DNA from: Tetragenococcus halophilus
Lineage (GTDB): Bacteria; Bacillota; Bacilli; Lactobacillales; Enterococcaceae
DNA: 37,186 nucleotides
Direction of reading: 5' to 3'
Assembly: GCF_021474685.1 (NCBI RefSeq)
Contig: NZ_JAKEIT010000026.1
Location: 1-37,186, forward strand
This document shows positions 1 through 6,745 of this stretch, in pieces (positions within the stretch are counted from its first letter, which is position 1; each line of letters opens with the position of its first letter). The notes beneath the pieces are model-generated. The model ran no database searches. It was given only the letters and a program-made list of their open reading frames with translations, and was not told where the DNA came from. A program made the position numbers and the translations under genes.

Positions 1-302
1 TTTTAAATGAAGAATTAATATCTACCTATAACTTTGTATAATATATATTATGTAAACTAGAATAGTTAAAATTAATTTACATGATAGAAACCCTATTATA
101 CCAAATAAAATTCGTTGTTAAAAGCTAACGTATTAATCTATATATTGAACTTACCAGGATTAATAATTAATATTAACCCTTTTTATAATCAAAAATTTCT
201 TCATACTTTTTATGCTAACAAAATATTTCACTTCAGAAACCAAGTATTCTTTTTCTAGCTCTAGTGCTTCAACATTTCTATAATTAAACACTTATTTTTA
301 AA
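1..302. other. AT-rich gene-poor stretch at window edge
   Basis: No convincing gene is visible here. The minus strand has one open frame of 43 codons (about 160-291, GTG start, no ribosome-binding site in front of it) that resembles nothing I recognise. The stretch is very AT-rich and may be decayed coding DNA, in keeping with the broken toxin gene next to it. Confidence 0.4.
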
Positions 303-335
303 TAAAAAAACATGCAAGATTAATTTCTTACATGC
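303..335 (-). terminator. Rho-independent terminator after the relB/toxin-remnant unit
   Basis: On the minus strand a 10-bp stem (arms 326-335 and 310-319, with two G-U pairs) closes a 6-nt loop and runs into a T-tract (forward A-tract 303-310). It lies about 110 nt beyond the antitoxin stop, where a full toxin gene would once have ended. Confidence 0.7.
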
Positions 336-349
336 TTCAAAACTAATTA

Positions 350-444
350 TTTTTAAACAGATCTGACTGTCTGTCCGATATAAAAATAATAAATCATTTT
401 CTTTTTGTATAAGATTCGAAATAGATAATCCTAGTGACGATAAG
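350..444 (-). pseudogene. Remnant of a YafQ/RelE-type toxin C-terminus
   Basis: Directly after the antitoxin stop, the minus strand reads NLIQKENDLLFLYRTDSQ in one frame and, after a small deletion, SDLFKNN followed by a stop in another frame. This reproduces the usual C-terminus of YafQ-family mRNA interferases (a pattern like IENDxLxLxxRTGSHSDLF, where the final residues help form the active site). Only about 30 codons survive of an expected 90 or so, with no start codon and at least one frameshift, so no working toxin can be made. The family match is from memory of the motif and was not searched. Confidence 0.65.
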
Positions 445-711
445 CTAGTCTTCTAAAATATCTTTCCACATTTCATCTAAATCAGTATACCTTTTTGCAT
501 GTGTTAAATCTTCATTCAATGCTTCAATAGTTTCTTTATTGGGCACCATTTCAAATGGTAAACCGTTGTTCAAAACAATTTGTCTATAATAAATCTTTAA
601 AGCAGTCGTACGATCTAATCCTAAATCTTTTAGAATGTTTTCTGCTTTTTCAACTAACTCTTTATCCATCTGTACTTGTACAACTTTGCTTTCTTTGGGT
701 TTTTTGCTCAT
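445..711 (-). CDS. RelB/DinJ-family antitoxin (orphan)
   Basis: An 88-aa protein of the RelB/DinJ antitoxin family, which normally binds operator DNA as a dimer through an N-terminal ribbon-helix-helix and neutralises a YafQ/RelE ribonuclease with its C-terminal part. The N-terminal stretch VQVQMDKELVEKAENILKDL and the following TTALKIYYRQIVLNNGLPFE block are typical of the family. I choose the ATG at 711 because GAGGTG lies 6 nt upstream; an upstream in-frame GTG at 720 would sit inside that ribosome site. The gene follows murI by about 60 nt. The toxin that should come next is present only as a broken remnant, so this is an orphan antitoxin that may survive as an autoregulator or as protection against a related toxin elsewhere. 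Confidence 0.85.
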   Translation of the reverse strand: MSKKPKESKVVQVQMDKELVEKAENILKDLGLDRTTALKIYYRQIVLNNGLPFEMVPNKETIEALNEDLTHAKRYTDLDEMWKDILED

Positions 712-771
712 GTTTATCACCTCAAACAGTTTATATTACAAGTGGTTACGAATAGAAACACACAAGACTTT

Positions 772-1566
772 TTAATCGTTTCTAATATTTTCAACAGCAA
801 ATTCGAAATAATTTTTGTATCGTTGAATTCCGTTATTATCTTTTTTGCTACTAAAAAATTCAATTGTTCCTTTAGAATTACTGTTAGTTAATGCGTTTTT
901 ATCTTTTAATTGTTGTTCTAATTGTTTAGCTACGCCGGTAAAACCAGTAAAAAAGTTGATATCTTTATCGAAAAGATTCTGTATTCTATCTTTAACAAAA
1001 GGATAATGTGTACAGCCCAAAACGATTGAATCAATAGGATCATTTAGGAAAGGTTTTAGTAATTTTCCTAACAATTGATCGATTGCATCAGTATCATCGA
1101 TATCTTGCTCAATTAAATCAGCTAAGCCAGGACATGCTAACCGATAGATATCAGTATTTGAAGAATATTGACTTAAAAGCTTATTAAATTTCTCTAGTTT
1201 TAGAGTTAACTTCGTGCCCATGACTAAAATACTTTGACTGCCAGAATCAACTGCTTCTTTTAATGCAGGTTCAATGCCTATGATAGGTATATCCGGATAT
1301 AGTTCACACAGTTCATTTTTAGCAGCGCTTGTTGCTGTGTTACATGCTATGACGATAGCTTTTACAGGAAACTGTAACAATTGATTGACAACATTTTTTG
1401 AAAGCTGAATTACTTTAGATTTTTCTTTATCTCCATATGGAGCATTTAATGAATCTCCTAAGAAAACAAAACTTTCATTAGGTAAATACTGTTTTAACAC
1501 AGCCAAAGTACTAATTCCGCCTAAACCGGAATCAAATACCCCGATTGGAAGATTCACTTTATCCAA
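772..1566 (-). CDS. murI: Glutamate racemase
   Basis: This 264-aa protein converts L-glutamate to D-glutamate in the cytosol for peptidoglycan peptide stems. All family landmarks are present: the N-terminal GVFDSGLGG with D12/S13, the first catalytic cysteine in IACNTATSA (C75), and the second in VLGCTHYPF (C185). Length matches the family. The start codon is TTG, preceded by AGGAGA 8 nt upstream, so a start at 1566 is well supported. Between it and the next upstream gene sits a truncated deacylase fragment, and downstream is the orphan antitoxin. I see no terminator directly after the stop, so read-through into relB is likely. Confidence 0.96.
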   Translation of the reverse strand: MDKVNLPIGVFDSGLGGISTLAVLKQYLPNESFVFLGDSLNAPYGDKEKSKVIQLSKNVVNQLLQFPVKAIVIACNTATSAAKNELCELYPDIPIIGIEPALKEAVDSGSQSILVMGTKLTLKLEKFNKLLSQYSSNTDIYRLACPGLADLIEQDIDDTDAIDQLLGKLLKPFLNDPIDSIVLGCTHYPFVKDRIQNLFDKDINFFTGFTGVAKQLEQQLKDKNALTNSNSKGTIEFFSSKKDNNGIQRYKNYFEFAVENIRND

Positions 1567-1593
1567 TTTTATCTCTCCTAAAAATTTATTAAA

Positions 1594-1752
1594 CTAAATC
1601 ATATCAAATGACATTGTTTTAGCGATTTTTTCAGGTAAGCAGTCTAACGTTTGGACTGCTTGTTCTACTGTTGCACTAGACCCGTTCAAAACTTTCACTC
1701 GATTTTCCATTCCTTGTGTTGAAAAATAATTTTTTACACGATCTAAAGACAT
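1594..1752 (-). pseudogene. Truncated YbaK/EbsC-type aminoacyl-tRNA deacylase (N-terminal fragment)
   Basis: A 52-codon frame starts at ATG 1752 with a GGTAGG ribosome site and begins MSLDRVKNYFSTQGMENRVK, continuing through SSATVEQAV and IAKTMSFDMI to a stop. That is the N-terminal third of the YbaK/EbsC family, whose full proteins are about 155-165 aa and hydrolyse mischarged tRNA (Cys-tRNA-Pro type editing). The frame ends just after the conserved IAKT(M/L)SF strand, and the ribosome site of murI follows within about 30 nt, so the catalytic remainder has been deleted rather than merely frameshifted. It may still be translated as a short peptide. The family call rests on motif recognition. 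Confidence 0.7.
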
Positions 1753-1789
1753 AAAACATTCCTACCCTTCATCTTCTTATCCTATTTTA

Positions 1790-2089
1790 TCAAAGCAAAT
1801 GAGGAGCAAAAGCGCTAATTAGCACCGTAATCAGAATTATCAATACAGTGGTTAATAATATAAAAAAAGCACTAACACCAGCAAAATATGTCTTATTTTC
1901 AAAAGAAATTGCTTTAAAACTATGGCCGTTACTAAAGTAGTAAACAGTTGGAATGACAACTAACAAGACAAATAAAGCCCCTATTAATTTTATCCAATGA
2001 AATTGTTGAAAAAGAAAATAAATCATTATTAGAAATGCACTTCCCCAAAAAACTTCTTTAAAAGTGACCTCTTTTCTTTTTCGAAACAT
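1790..2089 (-). CDS. Small two- to three-helix membrane protein, unknown function
   Basis: A 99-aa protein with a basic N-terminus (MFRKRKE) and strongly hydrophobic stretches at about 13-30, 34-52 and 70-94, so two or three membrane helices with the positive N-terminus predicted inside. I do not recognise the family. The ATG at 2089 is preferred because AGAGGTG lies 8 nt upstream; an upstream in-frame ATG at 2119 has no such site. It is the first of three genes reading toward murI (then the ybaK fragment, then murI), with short gaps that suggest co-transcription. Confidence 0.75.
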   Translation of the reverse strand: MFRKRKEVTFKEVFWGSAFLIMIYFLFQQFHWIKLIGALFVLLVVIPTVYYFSNGHSFKAISFENKTYFAGVSAFFILLTTVLIILITVLISAFAPHLL

Positions 2090-2172
2090 TAGCTTAACAC
2101 CTCTACTTACTAACATCAAAATTTAACTTAATGCCTAGGTTACAATAAAAATATCTATAATTCAATTTTACC

Positions 2173-2214
2173 TAAAAAAATAACCAAAAAAGTTGGAGTG
2201 CTTTCTTGGTTATT
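2173..2214 (-). terminator. Terminator of the hydroxyacid dehydrogenase gene
   Basis: Nine-bp AT-rich stem with arms 2206-2214 and 2179-2187 (AATAACCAA / TTGGTTATT), followed on the minus strand by a T-tract. It starts 12 nt after the stop codon of the dehydrogenase. Confidence 0.85.
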
Positions 2215-2226
2215 GAAACTTACTTC

Positions 2227-3192
2227 TTAGCTAGTAACTGTATTTTTCTTTCGGCCAGCTAGAAATTCTGTTAAATTGTCAACAACAATATCTAATAATC
2301 GTTCTCTTGTTTCCTGGGGTGCCCAAGCGATATGTGGCGTAATATAACAATTTTTAGCCGTTAGTAAAGGACTATTTTCATTGATTGGCTCATGCTGTTC
2401 CACATCCATTGCTGCTGCTGCAAGCTGTTCGTTGTTCAATGCGTCAGCGACATCTTGCTCATTGAGCAGACCACCACGCGCAGTATTAATCAAAATAGCA
2501 GTATTTTTCATTTTTTCTAGTGAAGATTTGTTGATCATTTCTTTTGTATCAGGCGTTTGTGGTAGATGTAAGCTAACGATATCAGACTGAGTTAACAGTT
2601 CATCAAAGCTAACTTGTTGCAGCCATTCATCTTTAATATTTTTAGGACGATGGTTATAAAAGATAACCTTCATTCCAAATGCATGACCGATTTCAGCAAC
2701 TTTTTGCGCAATCCGTCCAAAGCCAACAAGACCTAGTGTTTTTCCTTGTAGTTCTGTCAGTGGTTTGGCAAAGAAACTAAAATCAGGATTGCTTGACCAT
2801 TCTCCTTTATGTACCAAGTGATTGTGTAAACCAACTTGACTCGTGATTTCCAACAATAAGGCAAATGTAAATTGAGCTACAGCCTCTGTCCCGTATGCCG
2901 GAACGTTAGTTACTGTAATGCCAGCTTTAGCTGCTGCATCAATATCGATAATATTATAACCAGTAGCTAAGACACCAATATATTCTAAATTAGGCGCAGC
3001 ATTAAGAACCTCTTCATCCAAAGGTGTCTTATTAGTCAAAACAATTCGCGCATCACCGATTCTTTGCAATATTTCATTTTTATCAGTAAATGACGTTCGA
3101 TCATAGATCTCACATTCGCCAATTTCTTTTAATGGTCCCCAATCGATATCTCCAGGGTTTAAAGAATACCCATCTAAAACTACAATTTTCAT
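2227..3192 (-). CDS. D-2-hydroxyacid dehydrogenase (glycerate/hydroxypyruvate reductase-like)
   Basis: A 321-aa NAD(P)-dependent dehydrogenase of the D-isomer-specific 2-hydroxyacid family, which reduces 2-oxoacids such as hydroxypyruvate or glyoxylate. The nucleotide-binding loop is GLVGFGRIA (about 154-162). The catalytic triad is present as R239 in NTARGG, E268 in MDVEQHEP and H287 in PHIAW. VPAYGTEAVAQF (about 98-108) is the usual substrate-domain-to-cofactor-domain hinge. It has its own promoter and terminator, so it is monocistronic. GGGAGG 7 nt before the ATG supports the start. Among subfamilies it looks closest to glycerate dehydrogenase (HprA-type) rather than D-lactate dehydrogenase, but substrate cannot be fixed from sequence. 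Confidence 0.92.
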   Translation of the reverse strand: MKIVVLDGYSLNPGDIDWGPLKEIGECEIYDRTSFTDKNEILQRIGDARIVLTNKTPLDEEVLNAAPNLEYIGVLATGYNIIDIDAAAKAGITVTNVPAYGTEAVAQFTFALLLEITSQVGLHNHLVHKGEWSSNPDFSFFAKPLTELQGKTLGLVGFGRIAQKVAEIGHAFGMKVIFYNHRPKNIKDEWLQQVSFDELLTQSDIVSLHLPQTPDTKEMINKSSLEKMKNTAILINTARGGLLNEQDVADALNNEQLAAAAMDVEQHEPINENSPLLTAKNCYITPHIAWAPQETRERLLDIVVDNLTEFLAGRKKNTVTS

Positions 3193-3236
3193 CCATTATA
3201 CCTCCCAAAGTTGTGTTGAATTTTCTTCTTACACAA

Positions 3237-3266
3237 ATCATAACATTACCATTACTTCTTTTCTAA
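3237..3266 (-). promoter_or_regulatory. Candidate promoter for the hydroxyacid dehydrogenase
   Basis: Extended -10 TGTTATGAT (-10 hexamer at 3237-3242) with a weak -35 TTAGAA (3261-3266) at 18-nt spacing, 45 nt upstream of the start codon. The rest of 3193-3392 shows no gene. Confidence 0.5.
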
Positions 3267-3392
3267 CAATTAAGATGTAACTGAGCCATTGAACAAGCAA
3301 TGAAAACAAACAAAAGAACAAGAAAGTATTGTTCGTTCGCTAGCTGAGCGACCAAAGGAAAGCAAAAACCTTGCTTATTCATAAACGATTCG

Positions 3393-3430
3393 AAAAAAAT
3401 GACCGGTTCAAATAACGAACAGGTCATTTT
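3393..3430 (-). terminator. Terminator of the flavoprotein gene
   Basis: Stem AAAATGACC-T-GTTC pairing with GAAC-C-GGTCATTTT around a 7-nt loop, with one internal mismatch and a following T-tract on the minus strand, 13 nt beyond the stop at 3443. Confidence 0.88.
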
Positions 3431-3442
3431 CAAAATAATAAT

Positions 3443-4648
3443 TTAAGATTTTTCTTCGATTGAGCCAACTAATTGATCATTGTCAGCAGGAGGATTTGCT
3501 AATAGATTTCGTACATCATCTAAATCTACACTAACATTCCAAACTAAAACACCTACAAGTTGGTCATCTTTCAAGAAGTAAACGATCGTTCCGTTTCCTC
3601 TTTTATCAAAGATTTGTGGCAATGTCGGATCCATTGTACCGATTGCTTGCCATGAAATATTAAATATATTGGAGTAAAAATAAGGGGTGTGCGTATAAGC
3701 TTCGTGTGCACCTGCCATATTCCTTCCGACTTGCTCACCGGAATTTCTTGCATGGTCTACGTGTTCAATTCTTTGATAACCCAAGATCTTATCAGGGTAA
3801 TAAGCAATATCTCCAGCGGACCAGATAGCAGGATCACTAGTTTGTAGATATTCATCCACTTCAACGCCGTCTCCGTCTAATTTTAATCCACTTGCTTTTG
3901 CAAGTTCGATTCTTGGTGAGACGCCTAGTCCTACAACAATGGTATCTCCCTTGATTTGCGAACCATCATCTAAAGCAACCACTAATTGGTCACCATCACG
4001 TTGATAAGACTCAGCTTTTTTACCACTAATTAATTCAACGCCGTTCTTTTTAAAAGTATCTTCATATTCAGCAGTAATTTCTTCCGGAAATTGATTTTCA
4101 CCTAAGGTATTTTCTAGATAAACCATTGTCACTTTTGTATTATTTTGTGCCAGTGCTGCTGCAATTTCGCTTCCAATATAACCGCCACCAATAAGGATAA
4201 CGTGTCTATTATTTCCACTAAATTGACGTAATTTACGATAATCGGACCAATCTCTAAAGACAATGACATGATTATCATCTGGACCATCAATGGTTATCGG
4301 TTCGCCACCTGTTGCTAGTAATAATTTATTATAATAAACTACACTATCGTCACCTAACTGTATACTCTTATTTTCTCGATCGATTTTGTTTACTGTTGTA
4401 TTAAATTTAAAACTAACATTAGGATAATCTTCTGCGCCTACTCGGATATCTTCTTCTGTAAATTCATCGTCTAACCATAATTTCTTACTCAAAGCAGGAC
4501 GTTCATAAGGCACATCTGCATCTTTTGAAACAAGTAAAATAGAACCATCTGTGTCTTCTTGACGTATACCTTTAACTGCGTAACCTGCAACCATACCGCC
4601 ACCAACAATCACATATTCATAGCTATTGTTATTTTGTAATTGACTCAT
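3443..4648 (-). CDS. NAD(P)/FAD-dependent oxidoreductase, ferredoxin/rubredoxin-reductase-like
   Basis: A 401-aa flavoprotein of the AIF/rubredoxin-reductase group. The FAD Rossmann motif YVIVGGGMVAG is at about 12-22, followed by VPYERPALSKK, typical of ferredoxin reductases. The NAD(P)H motif ILIGGGYIGSEIA is at about 151-163, and the second FAD motif WSAGDIAYYP lies near 275. The C-terminal roughly 80 residues match the reductase C-terminal domain in layout. No redox-active CxxC pair is present, so it should pass electrons from NAD(P)H to a one-electron carrier or quinone-like acceptor rather than act as a disulfide reductase. No ferredoxin partner is encoded nearby. The gene has its own terminator and lies downstream of catalase, separated by the catalase terminator. 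AGGAGGG before the ATG fixes the start. Confidence 0.9.
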   Translation of the reverse strand: MSQLQNNNSYEYVIVGGGMVAGYAVKGIRQEDTDGSILLVSKDADVPYERPALSKKLWLDDEFTEEDIRVGAEDYPNVSFKFNTTVNKIDRENKSIQLGDDSVVYYNKLLLATGGEPITIDGPDDNHVIVFRDWSDYRKLRQFSGNNRHVILIGGGYIGSEIAAALAQNNTKVTMVYLENTLGENQFPEEITAEYEDTFKKNGVELISGKKAESYQRDGDQLVVALDDGSQIKGDTIVVGLGVSPRIELAKASGLKLDGDGVEVDEYLQTSDPAIWSAGDIAYYPDKILGYQRIEHVDHARNSGEQVGRNMAGAHEAYTHTPYFYSNIFNISWQAIGTMDPTLPQIFDKRGNGTIVYFLKDDQLVGVLVWNVSVDLDDVRNLLANPPADNDQLVGSIEEKS

Positions 4649-4737
4649 TTTAACCCTCCTGATTTTCTCTTTATTGTATCTATTTATATTGTAATAAAAA
4701 AAATCATAAAGATAAAAAAATATGCATTATAGTTAGT

Positions 4738-4780
4738 AAAAAAAGAATATGATCGCTATTTTACTAGCAACCATATTCTT
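4738..4780 (-). terminator. Catalase terminator
   Basis: Long stem with outer arms 4772-4780 (AAGAATATG in transcript sense) and 4743-4751 plus an inner TGCT/AGCG pairing, followed by a T-tract on the minus strand. Confidence 0.9.
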
Positions 4781-4797
4781 CCAAAAATGCTTTCAAA

Positions 4798-6510
4798 TTA
4801 TAATAAGAATGGGTCGTTCATCGGATCTGCTAAAAAGAACGGATCTTCTACATTGGTATCGCGCCCTTCAGGTCCTAAGTCCTTCGCAGTTTCAGGCATA
4901 GCTGGCTCTGTTGGTACGTTTAGGTCTTTGTGACCTCTAGCATTTGCTTTATCGTTAGCTTCTTCTGAATCACGAGGTGTTGGTGTTAAATCAACGTCAT
5001 TTAAATCGATTCCCAATGCTTTAGCAACACCCTCTCCATAATCTGGATCTGCTTGATAACAATTATTGATATGACGATGCTTAATTTGCAAGGTGCTATC
5101 GCCCATATTACGAGCTGTATTTTCAAATAATACCAGTTGTTGCTCTTTTGTCATTCGACGGAAAAGCATACCAGGTTGAGTATAATAATCATGATCATCT
5201 TCTCTAAAATCATAATGTTTTACATCTCCGCCTTGCATTGACGGTTCACCCATAGATTTATGATCTGTATAGTTACCATAACTATTAGGCGTATAATGAA
5301 CTTCACTACCAAGGTTACCATCCATTCGCCCTTGACCATCACGACTATAAGAATGAGGATTTTTCACACCACGGGGCGCGTTAACAGGAATTTGGTGATG
5401 ATTTACACCCAGACGATAACGTGCTGCGTCTTGGTAGGCAAAAACACGTGCTTGTAGCATACGATCCGGTGAAATACCCATTCCTGGTACTTGTTCTGCT
5501 GGGTTAAATGCGGCTTCTTCCACATCCTGGAAGTAATTCTCTGGGTTTTTGTTTAATTCAAATTCTCCCACTTCCATCAAAGGAAAATCTTCTTTGTACC
5601 AAACTTTTGTTAAATCAAAAGGATTATAGTCTAATTGATTAGCTTCTTCTTGAGTCATCACTTGGATATACATTTTCCATTTAGGATATTTTCCTTGTTC
5701 AATGGCATTGTATAAATCTGCTTGGTGAGATTCACGAGTATTCGCATTAACTATATCTGCTTCTTGATCGGTTAAATTCTGTATTCCTTGTTGAGAGCGG
5801 AAGTAAAATTTTACCCATACACGTTCATTATCTGCGTTGATCAAACTATAGGCATGAGAACTAAAGCCGTGCATAAAACGATAAGAAGACGGAATTCCGC
5901 GATCACTCATCGTAATCGTTACTTGATGTAAGGACTCTGGTAATGATGTCCAAAAGTCCCAATTATTATTAGGACTTCTCATATGTGTTCGTGGATCTCT
6001 TTTAATCGCACGGTTCAAATCAATAAAGTGCTTTGGATCCCGGTGGAAAAATACAGGGGTATTATTTCCAACTAAGTTCCAATTTCCCTCTTCTGTATAA
6101 AATTTTAGTGCAAAACCGCGAATATCTCGTTCCGCATCCGCAGCCCCACGTTCTCCGGCAACTGTAGAAAAACGAGCAAACATTTCCGTTTGTTTACCTA
6201 TTTCAGAAAATATTTTAGCTTTTGTATACTTAGTGATATCATGTGTCACGGTAAAGGTTCCAAAGGCACCCGATCCTTTGGCATGCATACGACGTTCAGG
6301 AATCACTTCCCGGTTAAAATCAGCAAGTTTTTCGAGTAACCAAACGTCTTGCAGCATACTAGGACCACGTTCTCCAGCTGTCATAGTATTATCATTGTTG
6401 TAAACCGGAGCGCCCGCACTTGTTTGTAATTCTGGGTTACTACCAACATTTTGATTGCGGCTACTTTGATAAGAATCTAGCCCATTTTTAGCCATAGGGT
6501 CTTTTTCCAT
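4798..6510 (-). CDS. katA: Heme catalase with an extended C-terminal tail
   Basis: A 570-aa monofunctional heme catalase that dismutates hydrogen peroxide to water and oxygen in the cytoplasm. The active-site histidine is H76 in [12 protein letters not shown], the distal asparagine N149 in [10 protein letters not shown], and the proximal heme tyrosine Y359 in [14 protein letters not shown]. Small-subunit catalases usually end near 480-500 residues. Here about 60 more follow (roughly 510-570), rich in D, E, P and N and ending in a near-repeat, [16 protein letters not shown]. This tail is too short to be the flavodoxin-like domain of large catalases. ATG 6510 is supported by GAGGAG 8 nt upstream. 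A strong consensus promoter lies upstream. Heme must be imported or made elsewhere, since no heme genes are in the window. Confidence 0.97.
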   Translation of the reverse strand: MEKDPMAKNGLDSYQSSRNQNVGSNPELQTSAGAPVYNNDNTMTAGERGPSMLQDVWLLEKLADFNREVIPERRMHAKGSGAFGTFTVTHDITKYTKAKIFSEIGKQTEMFARFSTVAGERGAADAERDIRGFALKFYTEEGNWNLVGNNTPVFFHRDPKHFIDLNRAIKRDPRTHMRSPNNNWDFWTSLPESLHQVTITMSDRGIPSSYRFMHGFSSHAYSLINADNERVWVKFYFRSQQGIQNLTDQEADIVNANTRESHQADLYNAIEQGKYPKWKMYIQVMTQEEANQLDYNPFDLTKVWYKEDFPLMEVGEFELNKNPENYFQDVEEAAFNPAEQVPGMGISPDRMLQARVFAYQDAARYRLGVNHHQIPVNAPRGVKNPHSYSRDGQGRMDGNLGSEVHYTPNSYGNYTDHKSMGEPSMQGGDVKHYDFREDDHDYYTQPGMLFRRMTKEQQLVLFENTARNMGDSTLQIKHRHINNCYQADPDYGEGVAKALGIDLNDVDLTPTPRDSEEANDKANARGHKDLNVPTEPAMPETAKDLGPEGRDTNVEDPFFLADPMNDPFLL

Positions 6511-6548
6511 ATAAAAATCTCCTCCACTCTTTTTTTACTGACAAACAT

Positions 6549-6577
6549 ATTATCAAAGTTTTTATTTCCACTGTCAA
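6549..6577 (-). promoter_or_regulatory. Catalase promoter
   Basis: Perfect -35 TTGACA (6572-6577), 17-nt spacer and -10 GATAAT (6549-6554), 39 nt upstream of the catalase ATG. I looked for a PerR box (TTATAATNATTATAA-type) over the promoter and found none that is convincing. Confidence 0.85.
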
Positions 6578-6692
6578 TAACTTTTAAAAACAAATTTTAT
6601 TTATAAATTTCTTATATATCTTTGGAAAAAAGCTATTTATATCGATCATAATATTAAAATCACTTTTTAAAAACATACTCGTTATTTATTTC

Positions 6693-6736
6693 TAAAAAAA
6701 AGCATGCGATGATTTTAGTCACCGCATGTTTTTTAG
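6693..6736 (-). terminator. Terminator of the cation ATPase gene
   Basis: Stem CATGCGGTGA / TCATCGCATG (arms around 6719-6729 and 6702-6712) with a 6-nt loop. Homopolymer T-tracts follow on both strands, so it may work in both directions. Confidence 0.92.
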
Positions 6737-6745
6737 AAATCTTTT

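Noticed and set aside
160-291. 43-codon frame on the minus strand near the window edge
   Set aside because: GTG start without ribosome site, no recognisable sequence, and surrounded by decayed DNA.
3330-3380. Short palindromes (TCGCT/AGCGA and AAGCAA/TTGCTT) upstream of the flavoprotein terminator
   Set aside because: Arms of 5-6 bp without a T-tract or nearby gene start; expected by chance in such DNA.
6511-6600. PerR-type operator at the catalase promoter
   Set aside because: AT-rich stretches are present, but none shows the TTATAATNATTATAA palindrome, so no PerR control is claimed.
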